Source: JAVBQJ01 sp031549115
GTDB taxonomy: Bacteria; Verrucomicrobiota; Lentisphaeria; Victivallales; Victivallaceae
Direction: 5' to 3'
DNA: 41,657 nt
NCBI GenBank assembly: GCA_031549115.1
Contig: JAVBQJ010000147.1
Coordinates: 1-41,657, forward strand
The stretch's first letter is position 1. Every line of letters starts with the position of its first letter. Both the position numbers and the translations under genes were made by a program. The notes beneath the pieces were generated by a model. It was not told the origin of the DNA. It was given only the letters and a program-made list of their open reading frames with translations, and ran no database searches. Positions 26,201-32,865 of the stretch are shown here, one piece after another.

Positions 26201-27406
26201 GCCGGCGCTCAGAGTATCAATAGAGACTATCCCGCCATTGGTCGTGGAAATCGCGCCGACGCTCCCGGAGATGGTGGTAACGTGCACTCCGGACGCGCCC
26301 CCGGCAATGCCGGCGGCATCCAGAACCGTTGTGACAGTAACGCCTGCGCCCGTCACCGTGCCCGTGGTACTCAGCGATCCGGCGCTGATGAGGCCGTTGG
26401 AAACATTGTTGACATCCCCGGTGGTCGTCAACAAGCCGGTAACCGAGAGGTTCACATAATCATTCAGCGTAATACCGGCCGCGGTGAAATTGCCGCCGCA
26501 GATCAGACTCGCGCTTCCGGTGACGTTCCCGACCACCGCAATATTACCGGTGACATTGGTACCGGCGAGCGTGGCGTTGCCCGCCACAGAGAGGCTGGCG
26601 GCGGTAACGAACCCGGTCGCAGCCAGATCGCCCACGGTGGTGGTGATGGCGCCGCCGGCGGTGATGGCGCCGGTACTGATGCTGGCGGCGGTGACGGTGG
26701 TGCCGGCGGAGACAGAGGCGACGGAAAGCGCCCCAGTACCGGCGCTGATGAAGGTACCGGCGATGATGCCGGCGGTAGTGGTGATGCCGACGCCGCTGAT
26801 GCTGGTACCGGCGGAGATGCCTATGGCCTTGATAGCGCCGACAGCCTCGACTTTGCCTGCGGCGGTGATGGCGGCCATGGCATAGGTCAGCGGGAGACCG
26901 TTATCACCGATAATACCACCGGAGATGACATCGCCGGCGGAGGAGATGGCGCCTTTCACCAGAATGGCGGTAGCCGCTTCGACGTCGCCTGTCGTGGTCG
27001 TGACATCGCCCGCCACGGCCAGGAGCGCCCCCGCGTTGACACTACCGGCAGTAAGAGTAATGGTAGCCTGAGGGACGGCGGCTTGCTGCATCCAAATCCC
27101 CGCCGTTGCGTCAAAGGCTCCGGTGCTCACGATGGAAACACCCGTCGTGATGATTGTGTTGCCGGCGAAATCCGTGCCGAACGTCATCAGCTGGGCGGGG
27201 AAAACCGCCCCTTCCTCGACCGTCAGACTGGGAGCCGAGGGACTGCCGACAGGATCCGTGTCCTGGATGAAGAAGTTGCCGGTCATCGCCGAGCCGGCCG
27301 CGAACGTCAGTACCCCGACATAGCCGTCAAAGTACACATTGTCGACCGATTCGCCATTCAGGACCGTATAGTTCCCGTCCAACTGTGTTAAAAAGAGATC
27401 TGCCAT
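20276..27406 (-). CDS. Giant Ig-like repeat surface/secreted protein (2376 residues)
   Basis: There is no classical signal peptide (MADLFLTQLDGNYTVLNG). Residues ~1-500 are Gly/Ala/Thr/Val-rich and resemble a beta-helix. Residues ~760-2000 consist of tandem Ig/cadherin-like units with recurring DNVGVD, DKAGN, LIGSDITADFAAYAGREL and DAAGNKTTQ segments. Residues ~2010-2376 hold three divergent beta-sandwich (PPC-like) units, two with W(V/L)GYGD followed by YYKL or IFAF. It is probably an adhesin or surface-layer-like protein exported by a signal-less route (type I or other), for which no exporter is obvious here. AAGGAG precedes the start. The region 27407-27582 upstream has only a weak promoter candidate. 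It sits just before the peptide operon on the same strand, but a strong terminator divides them. Confidence 0.9.
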   Translation of the reverse strand: MADLFLTQLDGNYTVLNGESVDNVYFDGYVGVLTFAAGSAMTGNFFIQDTDPVGSPSAPSLTVEEGAVFPAQLMTFGTDFAGNTIITTGVSIVSTGAFDATAGIWMQQAAVPQATITLTAGSVNAGALLAVAGDVTTTTGDVEAATAILVKGAISSAGDVISGGIIGDNGLPLTYAMAAITAAGKVEAVGAIKAIGISAGTSISGVGITTTAGIIAGTFISAGTGALSVASVSAGTTVTAASISTGAITAGGAITTTVGDLAATGFVTAASLSVAGNATLAGTNVTGNIAVVGNVTGSASLICGGNFTAAGITLNDYVNLSVTGLLTTTGDVNNVSNGLISAGSLSTTGTVTGAGVTVTTVLDAAGIAGGASGVHVTTISGSVGAISTTNGGIVSIDTLSAGASVGGINTASAVMITNLAGTIGTGAAVTAVTAAAFQVTSSAATAQILGIVTLGDSADSIDFSNGGTVNGAINFGGGADSLKGGTVTGGSAFAAGSAAAAANLKLDSVTFAGAVTVDDLGATAGTLTLKDLDGTDLTITGFADLAVDNAAIGSVTGLTNLAFTNDGEATGVLSNVTNITVDGSLSYGATATVSAVDNISFSNATIALGDYALASGNTVGTTITIDALNNGVVMDYGTVYAFGSDVYGAMLVNSGTAITLNVIELFINEVMTIDQSFAYNFTISADIVAALGYAGYSVRFLDAGANDISASFSELGFNSEQKYYSLDDDTVQSFTTEVTFHDNQGNSKAFTFDKTVIDRSAPVVTGGFGVTQTVSAYTFDLTAGTYIDNFGAVPTLSYAIYDGATLIGSDITADFAAYAGRELTVVETAVDAAGNKTTQSQVITIADVTDPFVLFSSIVQQAAYTFEVMVTGTDNVGVDRLELTVTDLNGVVVPATIVYGANGRFVVTVADEAATLRDLNFEVTAFDKAGNYTAATWNDFAVADMSAPVIASPFDVSQASGSYSLIPTPGTYTDNDGQAPMVSYAIYDGATLIGTNVYADFAAYAGRELTVVETATDAAGNKTTQSQVITIADVTDPFVSINSIVQQAAYTFEVMVSGTDNVGVDHLELTVTDLNGVVVPATIVYGANGKFVVTVATEAATLRDLNFEVTAFDKAGNFSTATWNDFAVADITAPVSLGGFGVTQTANAYTFDLTAGTYDDNSGMVPTLSYAIYDGATLIGSDITGDFAAYAGRELTVVETATDAAGNKTTQSQVITIADVTDPFVSINSIVQQAAYTFEVMVTGYDNVGVEFLVLGVTDANGIAVQSALVFDNNGKFVVTVSDEAADLRNLNFEVIAIDKAGNSATDTWNDFVVADITAPVSFGGFGVTQTANAYTFDLTAGTYTDNSGNTTLSYAVYDGATLVGSDITGDFTAYAGRELTVVETATDAAGNKTTQSQVIMIADVTAPDRLAVTSVKQKSGYSFELAISGSDNLGIDKFDLEVTDTFGNPIAATLEPVNGNSGKFIVRVASEESVLGDLIFSITATDKAGNVSLPVYEYVVVNDVTAPVITGAFAVVHNQLLSSDVYTLDITAGNYMDNDTGWTASPTYAIYLGSTLIGTDITADFAAYVGKELTVVETVVDAAGNKTSQKATVMINDVTSPDRLAVTSVKQKDGYSFELAVSGSDNVGIDRLTLEVTDTFGNPIAAVLTPVNGNSGKFIVQVASEESALGDLIFTLYATDAAGNISAPVYEYVVVNDVTAPVITGTFAAAHIQPLNSGIYTLDFTAGSYLDNDANWTASPTYAIYLGSTLIGTDITADFAAYAGNELTVVETVVDAGGNKTSQKATVMINDVTSPDAPTVEIVKQDGNYGFNFSIGGADNLAVAWYELTITDQAGNVLESAKLQPAAGNRALFETENDLSAYAAEDLILTVRTWDKAGNENVTVLDLPVRDTTPPEITATSIVQKKAERPDESGFNFNVFVEASDNVTDVADLSYTVRVYSKLGANVAALYTFAGLVYSEGKVNFELNPVMYDTSYWYTIEAEDAAGNTSVTDFVAFTAASEMGDSTNPEKVIVPDANNVGNVTLTGDLVARLDTDTFKLTHAYAGLTTLVITGIDPGEKAKVTIVNSNGKKKTYNVSYGKNEIITGVLTNPGDSYLTIRSIGRKVNVANYAIQMSTAYFPGSNYDSPDSANALLTTTKADSLVTESSTDWVGYGDYRDYYKLTSECAGEYNIKVAADAGKVQVKFLNEAGRTIKTFTVGAGKEKEISALYYSKNKIDGQNVSYVLVASVGKGTTVKNNTDFTVTVTETVFNKGDNGQIVDLGRIGDSEVNHTDWLGYGDAQDIFAFQADNSGIVSLDFSKLDGSTDLDLNKIKVKLYDANGKSIALKNLGGSVDLGFQFESKKALLADSDYVLSVSIGNEKKQKADYNLAIAIN
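22026..25135. repeat. Tandem coding repeats of 555-582 nt in the giant gene
   Basis: The same junction (GTCACGTCGGCGATC or a close variant on the + strand) recurs at 24861, 24303, 23745, 23190, 22608 and 22026. The periods are 558, 558, 555, 582 and 582 nt (186 or 194 residues). Two central units differ at only about two positions over the first ~108 nt. The two outer units (22026, 22608) form a second subtype with DRLAVTSVKQK instead of DPFVSINSIVQQ. Recent duplication or gene conversion is implied, and unit number may vary between strains. Confidence 0.9.
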
Positions 27407-27577
27407 TTTTCAACTCCTTCACTGGTTTGCTTGGTTTCGTTATCTCTCAATCCCGGCAATCACCGCCCTGCTCTGCTACCACGAATCCCCCTCCCCCAGT
27501 CGCGCGACATTGCCAAACCTTATGCCTCGAATCGCACCTCCTTCATTTTATATCGGTTGCATGACCTCGCAAAACAC

Positions 27578-27609
27578 AAAAACCCCGGAGGCACGGCAGT
27601 ACCTCGGGG
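27578..27609 (-). terminator. Intrinsic terminator of the small gene at 27653-28135
   Basis: On the minus strand CCCCGAGG (27609-27602) pairs with CCTCCGGGG (27591-27583) with one bulged G, followed by five T. It starts 43 nt after the stop of the upstream hypothetical gene, which supports that gene being real. Confidence 0.85.
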
Positions 27610-27652
27610 AATGCTTCATGTGGTGAAAGAATATGATTTCCCATTCGCGTCC

Positions 27653-28135
27653 TCATAGTCTGAAGCGGAAGAAAATCTTCCGCGAATTTCGGAAAAAATA
27701 GTTGTGAATCCGGCGAAAAAAAGCCTTTACGCGCTTGACCGCCGCGCCGGCGCAGGAACGCACCGTCACATAAAAAGCCGCCAGTCTCCGGCCGGAAACG
27801 GCGATCAGATAATCGCAGACGTCGCCATGCGCCCGGACCGTGAGGACCGGACCGGCGAAATCGGGAGCCGCCAGGGAAATCCGCACGGATTCAACGGACA
27901 ATGGCGGCGCACACACCGAGAGCGCCATACCGAAGCCGTGCCCCGGAGTGTAAACGATGGCTTTGCCGGGATTTCCGGGCAAAAAACAACCGCAAAGTCC
28001 GGCTGCGGACTTTGCGGCGGCAAAAACGGTTTTCCCGAAAATTAACGCAGACTGCTGCCCGGTATCGGCAAACGGCCGCACCGGCAGGCATCTGTCAAAA
28101 ACCATGAGTGAATCAAAAAAACCGGTCATTTTCAT
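27653..28135 (-). CDS. Hypothetical protein, basic C terminus
   Basis: A protein of about 160 residues that I do not recognise. The N-terminal part has MVFDRCLPVRPF, the middle is rich in Ala, Gly and Val, and the end is strongly basic and aromatic (FFRRIHNYFFRNSRKIFFRF). Several Cys are present. It is bracketed by a consensus promoter (28181-28209) and a strong terminator (27578-27609), which is the main evidence that it is expressed. The start is uncertain: ATG at 28135, an upstream TTG at 28147, or internal ATGs, none with a clear ribosome binding site. A non-coding RNA of ~570 nt from the same promoter and terminator is an alternative. Confidence 0.5.
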   Translation of the reverse strand: MKMTGFFDSLMVFDRCLPVRPFADTGQQSALIFGKTVFAAAKSAAGLCGCFLPGNPGKAIVYTPGHGFGMALSVCAPPLSVESVRISLAAPDFAGPVLTVRAHGDVCDYLIAVSGRRLAAFYVTVRSCAGAAVKRVKAFFRRIHNYFFRNSRKIFFRFRL

Positions 28136-28180
28136 GAAACCAATCAATTACCCGGATTAATCATTACGGCTTCCGTTGCT

Positions 28181-28209
28181 AATATAGATTGCCAAAAAAG
28201 CAATGTCAA
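28181..28209 (-). promoter_or_regulatory. Sigma-70-type promoter upstream of the hypothetical gene
   Basis: On the minus strand TTGACA (28209-28204), 17 nt, TATATT (28186-28181). The -35 box is perfect. Expected transcription start is near 28174, giving a leader of ~40 nt before the ATG at 28135. Confidence 0.75.
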
Positions 28210-28286
28210 GGACGATAATCGAACAAAATTCATATTATTTTCCCGCAGCCTGAAAAAAATGTAAATCCGTACCCATCAGAGCCTTA

Positions 28287-28307
28287 TTGTCAAATTTTAT
28301 TTGACAA
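28287..28307. promoter_or_regulatory. Palindrome TTGTCAAA-N5-TTTGACAA
   Basis: A perfect 8 nt inverted repeat with a 5 nt spacer in the intergenic region after the membrane-protein gene. It contains TTGACA in both orientations, so it could be paired -35 boxes, an operator, or a weak AT-rich terminator of the membrane-protein transcript. I cannot choose between these. Confidence 0.4.
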
Positions 28308-28335
28308 AAGAAGTGCTTGCAAAAGTATATTTATG

Positions 28336-29415
28336 TCAGGTCGGGATGGATTGCGAGTGACTGGAGCCGGCTTTTGCCGCTTTCCGCAGACGCCGCCGGA
28401 TATAATCCGGTTGCGCACACCGTTTCGCCAGCAAAAAGGAAAGCGGCTTGCTCAGAATCATCGCGTATACGGAAATAAAGACGATGAACTGAAAAAAATC
28501 AAGGCGCGGGATATCCCAGAAGAGCATCGCCGACCGCAGGATCAAGGCGGAGGCAATCATAAGGCAGATGCTTACCAAACAAATAAGCGTCATTTTCCCC
28601 TTGGGCAGCCAGGCCCAATACCCGGCCGCGCGGGCATTCTCCGCCGGCGTCGGACAGGAGGCAAGAATCGCCGCATCCATCGCCCCCACCACACCATTGG
28701 TGACCAGAATGCCGGTGATGAGTCCGAGCACCAGTCCGGTTATGGCGATTCCATCCGGCGTGGTCGGCTGTATGCGGATTACGGCGTCGCTTCCAATCGT
28801 GATGCCGCCCAATACGGAACCCGCAACCAGATTCAGCGCGATGTTGCCGGTGACGCTGCCGTACACCTCTTTGAATACACTGATTTTCGGCAGTGGATTC
28901 CTGATCGGAGGGCCGGCAAGCGTTTTCTCTGCTTGGCTGCCGCCGACTCGATTGGCCCAGTCCGGTTGTACGTAGCGAAAGACGCACCACTCGATGATCT
29001 TGGCGCTCAACCAGGTGGCATAAACGAGTTTGTACACCAGCCAGGGCGCGAAAGCCATATCCCGGATGCCGAAAAACCACCAGAGCAGCGCATTGGCGCC
29101 GGCTGCAACCACCGCGAAAGCAACGGCATAGATAAGTCCCAACAAGACCGGATTCCGCGGCAGCTTCTGCATGAAAACGCTTTCCGGCACCTGTACGGGC
29201 ATGGTTCCTTGCGAACGCATCTCTTTCAGCCTGGAATATACGATCCGGATATTGACCGCCGTCGTGACAACCGCGCAAAACAACGAATCCGGAATTACGC
29301 CGGAATAACTGACGCCATTCGGCCAATTGAACAGGAATACGGCGGCCAGATTGATCGCAGCCGTGATCAGGATCGCTTTGGCGTTGTCGATATAAGGCAG
29401 GCCTACGGCTTGCAT
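28336..29415 (-). CDS. Multi-spanning membrane protein of unknown function
   Basis: A 359-residue hydrophobic protein with about eight membrane spans, for example near its start (ILITAAINLAAVFLFNW) and LLGLIYAVAFAVVAAGANAL. A glycine-rich central part, NLVAGSVLGGITIGSDAVI then TGLVLGLITGILVTNG, resembles channel- or carrier-like helices, but I do not recognise a family. GGGAGGGGAA lies directly before the ATG at 29415. The longer frame from 29538 only overlaps the kinase gene. It overlaps that gene by 13 nt, so both are co-translated. There is no signal of substrate or partner beyond this coupling. Confidence 0.75.
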   Translation of the reverse strand: MQAVGLPYIDNAKAILITAAINLAAVFLFNWPNGVSYSGVIPDSLFCAVVTTAVNIRIVYSRLKEMRSQGTMPVQVPESVFMQKLPRNPVLLGLIYAVAFAVVAAGANALLWWFFGIRDMAFAPWLVYKLVYATWLSAKIIEWCVFRYVQPDWANRVGGSQAEKTLAGPPIRNPLPKISVFKEVYGSVTGNIALNLVAGSVLGGITIGSDAVIRIQPTTPDGIAITGLVLGLITGILVTNGVVGAMDAAILASCPTPAENARAAGYWAWLPKGKMTLICLVSICLMIASALILRSAMLFWDIPRLDFFQFIVFISVYAMILSKPLSFLLAKRCAQPDYIRRRLRKAAKAGSSHSQSIPT

Positions 29416-30194
29416 TTCCCCTCCCGCATATGGTTTGGCGCTGCCGTGGTGATGAATCGCTCCAGGATTGGCGTGAAGCGTTCTGGAACCTGCCCCAGTA
29501 TCGTTCCGGCATACACTCTGAGCCATGACCGAACGCATTCTTCGGAAATTCCGGATTTTTCACAGTACCGCTTTAAGTAAAAGTCGGCAAACTCCTGATT
29601 GAGGAAGCTGTAGGCCACATACGAACAGGCGGCGTCCGCCGCCGGATCACCGCGGCTGATTTGCAGCAGATCGATGATGGTATAGCCGGTTCCGTCGAAA
29701 AAGACGTTGCCGGCGTGAAAATCACAGTGACACAACGCGTTGCCGTCCGGCAGATCGTCGAGTTCTTTCAAGAGGGCTGCCTTGCGCCCGGCGGATAAAC
29801 GGTCATTGTTTTCGAGATCGGCGCGAAACCGCAGCTTGATATCCGGCGCCCACACCGCCTGGCTGTGTTTCTGCAAGCGGCATTGCAAATCGACCAGGGC
29901 GTCCAGCGTGCTTTCGCAACTTGCCGGATCCTCCAGGGCTTCCGACATCATTTTGCCCTTTACCCGGTCCATGCGCAAGGCGTACCGTCCGTTCACGAGC
30001 AGAACCTCGTAAATCTTCGGAGATGGAAAATTCTCCCGCTCCAGGTTCGCCATCATGGCCGCTTCGCAGAACACATTCGTTTTGGGATATCCTTCGCGAT
30101 ACAGCTTTACCGCATACGCTCCCTTCGCGTAAACCGTGGCCTGTGAACCTTTCCCGACGATTTTTCCGAACTCTTTTTCCGGATCGCAGTTCAT
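29403..30194 (-). CDS. APH/choline-kinase-like phosphotransferase
   Basis: A 263-residue small-molecule kinase-like protein. It has a Gly-rich loop GKGSQATVYAKG, the ATP-anchoring Lys in AYAVKLYRE, the hinge-like ALRMDRVKGKMM, the catalytic loop CHCDFHAGNVFFD (HxDxxxxN type) and a metal-binding Asp in TIIDLLQISRGDPAAD. These are the marks of the aminoglycoside phosphotransferase superfamily. It resembles the TIGR02172 paralogous group first defined in Fibrobacter, from memory. The substrate is unknown; antibiotic resistance should not be assumed. GCAGGAGGAAAC precedes the ATG, and the gene overlaps the membrane-protein gene downstream by 13 nt. Confidence 0.85.
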   Translation of the reverse strand: MNCDPEKEFGKIVGKGSQATVYAKGAYAVKLYREGYPKTNVFCEAAMMANLERENFPSPKIYEVLLVNGRYALRMDRVKGKMMSEALEDPASCESTLDALVDLQCRLQKHSQAVWAPDIKLRFRADLENNDRLSAGRKAALLKELDDLPDGNALCHCDFHAGNVFFDGTGYTIIDLLQISRGDPAADAACSYVAYSFLNQEFADFYLKRYCEKSGISEECVRSWLRVYAGTILGQVPERFTPILERFITTAAPNHMREGKCKP

Positions 30195-30278
30195 AGTCCG
30201 TTTCCTCCTGCATTATTCGCCGCCAACAGGACGCCCTGCCGCCACAATCGCGGTTGACATCGACCGCACCCCAACCGA

Positions 30279-30803
30279 TTATCGATGCGGCAGCTCATTA
30301 TTTCCATATCGGTTGTGGAAATCAGAAAAAATCCGCATCAAGGTGCGAAAATCGATCTTCAGATTGTTGGAAGCAAACGCAACCGGAGTACCGCACTCTT
30401 TGTAGTTACTCTTCATGCCCGCGTTCAGAAGATATTTTTCCGGCTCATTCAGCATTACTCCCAGGAGCTTTGTTCCCATCATATCGTGTTCGCCTATTTC
30501 CTTCACGTCGCTCCAGGGAATTTTTTTCCCCTTCAGGCATCTGCTGGTACAAACGGTAAAGCCGGTTTGATCGAGCACAATTCCCGGCCGGTTGGAAAAC
30601 AGTTGCCAGATCAGAACCGCGAGGCAAACCACGAAAAAAATCGTGATGGCGCCCCCCAGAAGCAAAAGAACGATCGACAGCGTCGTTTGTTCCGGTTTTA
30701 TCACACCGCCCGTGAGCCGTATACTGAAAAACAAAAACAGCAGGCATATGGCAGAAAATCCGAGAATCTTTTTTTTATCACGCTCAATGATGCATTCGCT
30801 CAT
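30279..30803 (-). CDS. STM3941-family-like membrane protein
   Basis: A 174-residue protein with two N-terminal membrane helices (ILGFSAICLLFLFFSIRL, then a long hydrophobic stretch after TTLSIVLLLL). A cytosolic domain follows with RPGIVLDQTGFTV, KKIPWSDVKEIGEHD, EPEKYLLNAG and LKIDFRTLMRIFSDF. That order (Gly-Ile/Phe strand, 'IPW.DI', 'kyl', closing 'L.i....L...i..y') is that of the STM3941 family, whose function is not known. GGAAGG lies upstream of the ATG. The gene follows the propeller-like gene by 24 nt and precedes the kinase gene by 84 nt. Confidence 0.7.
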   Translation of the reverse strand: MSECIIERDKKKILGFSAICLLFLFFSIRLTGGVIKPEQTTLSIVLLLLGGAITIFFVVCLAVLIWQLFSNRPGIVLDQTGFTVCTSRCLKGKKIPWSDVKEIGEHDMMGTKLLGVMLNEPEKYLLNAGMKSNYKECGTPVAFASNNLKIDFRTLMRIFSDFHNRYGNNELPHR

Positions 30804-30827
30804 ACATTTTACCGCCTTCCCTGTTTT

Positions 30828-31973
30828 TCAATAAAAATCCAACGCGCGAAGGCTGCGGCGGGTCGCGGACAGGCGTTGTAATTCGCCGGTCACATTGAAC
30901 ACCGCGAAATCCCCCTCCGGCAAGGCGATCAGCGCCCGCGCGACCCCCGTCCGCGGCCTGCTCTTCACCTCGGTCGGCGCCCCGTCCGCGGCCACCAGGC
31001 CGATCCCCTGGCGTTGCCGCCACGCCACCGCGAACGCGTTTTCGCCAGGTAGCCACACCGCCGTCAATACCGGCGTATCCCAGTCGCTCACCACGCCGCC
31101 GGCGAGCAGCTTCGCCTGTTCATCCCGCCCGATCGCCAATACGCTGCCCGCCGGGCCCGGCACCAGCGATGCCACCTCCCACGGGCTCTTCCACGGCCAC
31201 CTCTTCGCTTCGACGCCGTCGAAGTCAAACCGGCGCAGCCCATCGGTGTCCGCCAGATAAATCCCGTCCGGCGCCGCCGCCAGCGCCGCCGGGCCCGCCG
31301 TCGCGGCACTCTCTTTCAAGCCGAACGTCTCCGTGTCCACCTCGTACAGGCGCCCATTCCCCGCCAGCCAACCGCTGCCGAGTTCGTCGACGGCCAACGC
31401 CGCCGCCTCCCACCCCGGCAGATCCAGCTCGCGAAGGATTTTCCCCGTGCGCAAATCCAGTACCGCCAGCCGCGCGGACGTCTTCCGTAGCGGCTGCGCG
31501 GCTTCGGCCAGCAGCAGTGAAACCCCGTCCGGGAGCCACGCCGCAGCGGTGATTTTCCGGTTTTCCAGCGGAATCGCCCGCCCGATTTTCCCGGTATATT
31601 GGTTGAATAACACCAGCAATGTCGCGTTCGGCCCCGGCTGCGCGCCGATGCTTTCGGCGACGACCAGCACACTGCGGTCCGGCGACACCGCCAGCCACGG
31701 CACCCGGATCCCGCCGGCGCCGTCGCGATGCCACACCGGCCTCCAGCTCCAAACATGGGCGTCGTCGGCAATCCGCCCCGCCGAACTCCCGTCCGGCACC
31801 CCGCGCAGCGGATTTTCCGCCGTTTCGCGCTTCACCGCGTGTTCGAAACCGCCTTTCACCTCGGGCAAACTGCCCCAACCGTCGAAATTTTCAATCGGCG
31901 GCATCTCCGCCACCATGGCGGACGCCGCGAGCACGGCAGCGGCAAGGCACGGTAAAAATGTACGCAGATTCAT
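30828..31973 (-). CDS. Exported protein with beta-propeller-like repeats
   Basis: A 381-residue protein with a clear signal peptide (MNLRTFLPCLAAAVLAASAMVAE). The mature part has recurring strands typical of WD40/YVTN-like propellers, such as PWLAVSPDRSVLVVAES, ITAAAWLPDGVSLLLAEA, RLAVLDLRTGKILRELDLP and TAVWLPGENAFAVAWRQ. No catalytic residues are evident, so a binding or scaffold role outside the cytoplasm is likely. I chose the ATG at 31973 because it begins the signal peptide and follows AGGTGGGATC; the longer frame from 32132 runs through the promoter. A consensus promoter is at 32005-32033. Confidence 0.82.
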   Translation of the reverse strand: MNLRTFLPCLAAAVLAASAMVAEMPPIENFDGWGSLPEVKGGFEHAVKRETAENPLRGVPDGSSAGRIADDAHVWSWRPVWHRDGAGGIRVPWLAVSPDRSVLVVAESIGAQPGPNATLLVLFNQYTGKIGRAIPLENRKITAAAWLPDGVSLLLAEAAQPLRKTSARLAVLDLRTGKILRELDLPGWEAAALAVDELGSGWLAGNGRLYEVDTETFGLKESAATAGPAALAAAPDGIYLADTDGLRRFDFDGVEAKRWPWKSPWEVASLVPGPAGSVLAIGRDEQAKLLAGGVVSDWDTPVLTAVWLPGENAFAVAWRQRQGIGLVAADGAPTEVKSRPRTGVARALIALPEGDFAVFNVTGELQRLSATRRSLRALDFY

Positions 31974-32004
31974 GATCCCACCTGTGATTTTATGGATTCC
32001 TGAA

Positions 32005-32033
32005 AATATAGCATCCGGTGCTTTTGCTGTCAA
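32005..32033 (-). promoter_or_regulatory. Promoter of the exported propeller-like gene
   Basis: On the minus strand TTGACA (32033-32028), 17 nt, TATATT (32010-32005). Transcription should start near 31998, 25 nt before the ATG. It is five bases from a back-to-back + strand promoter. Confidence 0.78.
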
Positions 32034-32037
32034 GCGA

Positions 32038-32066
32038 TTGAAAAAGTCAACAACCGGAGTTATATT
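32038..32066 (+). promoter_or_regulatory. Promoter of the histidine phosphatase gene
   Basis: TTGAAA (32038-32043), 17 nt, TATATT (32061-32066). Expected start near 32073; GAGG at 32095-32098 is the ribosome binding site for the ATG at 32104. Confidence 0.75.
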
Positions 32067-32103
32067 TCCAGTCACAGCATTATAAAAAATCTTCGAGGTT
32101 GCA

Positions 32104-32739
32104 ATGTTGAAAGATCTGGATAAGGAAGTCATTTTCGTGCGTCACGGAGCGTTGCCGGAGAACTGCCGGCATTGCCTGGTGGGGCAGAACGATACACCGC
32201 TGAGCGCCGCGGGGGTATTGGAAGCGCAGGCGGCGGGACGCTATCTGGCGAGTGTGGAATTCGACGCGGTCTACGCCGGTGAATTGTGCCGGGTCCGCCA
32301 GACCTTGCACGAAGCGGGCAAAAGCGTACCGGGCCTGGAGGCGAATGCCGTGACCGACGCGCGGTTGAACGAAATGGACTTCGGCAGCTGGAACATGCGC
32401 CGGATCGATGCATTGGACTATCGGGACGCGGCGCTGCTGGCCCAATGGAATCCGGGGAATTTCGATTTTTCGTTTCCGGGCGGGGAAACAATGGGGGCAT
32501 TTGCGGAGCGCACGCGCGGCTTCTGGCGGGAACTTATGGCGTCGACGGCGCGCCGGAGCGTGGTATTTTCGCACGGCGGAGTGATCATGTCGCTGGTGGC
32601 GGATCTGATCGGGCTGGACCGGCGCGAAGCGTTTTCGGTGTGGATCGAGCGCGGCGGCATGGCGCGGACGCTGGTCAATTCCCAAACCGGTACCGGCCGC
32701 ATCAACCTGATCGGCAAACCCCTCGACTGGGGCTGCTGA
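32104..32739 (+). CDS. Histidine phosphatase superfamily protein (CobC/PhoE-like)
   Basis: A 211-residue phosphatase or mutase-like protein. The catalytic Arg-His-Gly is at 13-15 (VIFVRHG), followed by NDTPLSAAGVLEAQAAGRYL, the substrate-binding RVRQTL region, the acid-base Glu in LNEMDFGSWN and the second His in VVFSHGGVIMSL. The 'G.xDxpLs..G..QA' and 'E.xFG.WE' layout is that of alpha-ribazole phosphatase and fructose-2,6-bisphosphatase-like enzymes. No cobalamin genes are nearby, so the substrate is open. It is a single-gene transcript with its own promoter. Confidence 0.9.
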   Translation: MLKDLDKEVIFVRHGALPENCRHCLVGQNDTPLSAAGVLEAQAAGRYLASVEFDAVYAGELCRVRQTLHEAGKSVPGLEANAVTDARLNEMDFGSWNMRRIDALDYRDAALLAQWNPGNFDFSFPGGETMGAFAERTRGFWRELMASTARRSVVFSHGGVIMSLVADLIGLDRREAFSVWIERGGMARTLVNSQTGTGRINLIGKPLDWGC

Positions 32740-32768
32740 AAAAAACAGCAGGACTGCGGAGTTTTTTT
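32733..32768 (+). terminator. Weak terminator candidate after the phosphatase gene
   Basis: CTGCTG (32733-32738, overlapping the stop codon) can pair with CAGCAG (32746-32751) around a run of seven A; seven T follow ten bases later at 32762-32768. The distance from stem to T-tract makes it weak. Confidence 0.4.
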
Positions 32769-32865
32769 ATTTCACTTTCCGTCCTTTCACGATTGCATTT
32801 CGGCGGGGTCGGCGTTATGGTAACAAACCCCCGTGCGGGACAATCGTGGAAGGAGACGGCGCAAC

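Noticed and set aside
20168..27391. A 2407-codon + strand ORF as a gene
   Set aside because: Its product is low-complexity Arg/Val/His-rich text, while the minus strand gives clear Ig-like repeats, PPC-like units, a good ribosome binding site and a matching terminator.
29403..30194. Antibiotic resistance aminoglycoside phosphotransferase
   Set aside because: It shares only the superfamily kinase motifs, and its operon context is a membrane protein of unknown function; no resistance specificity can be read.
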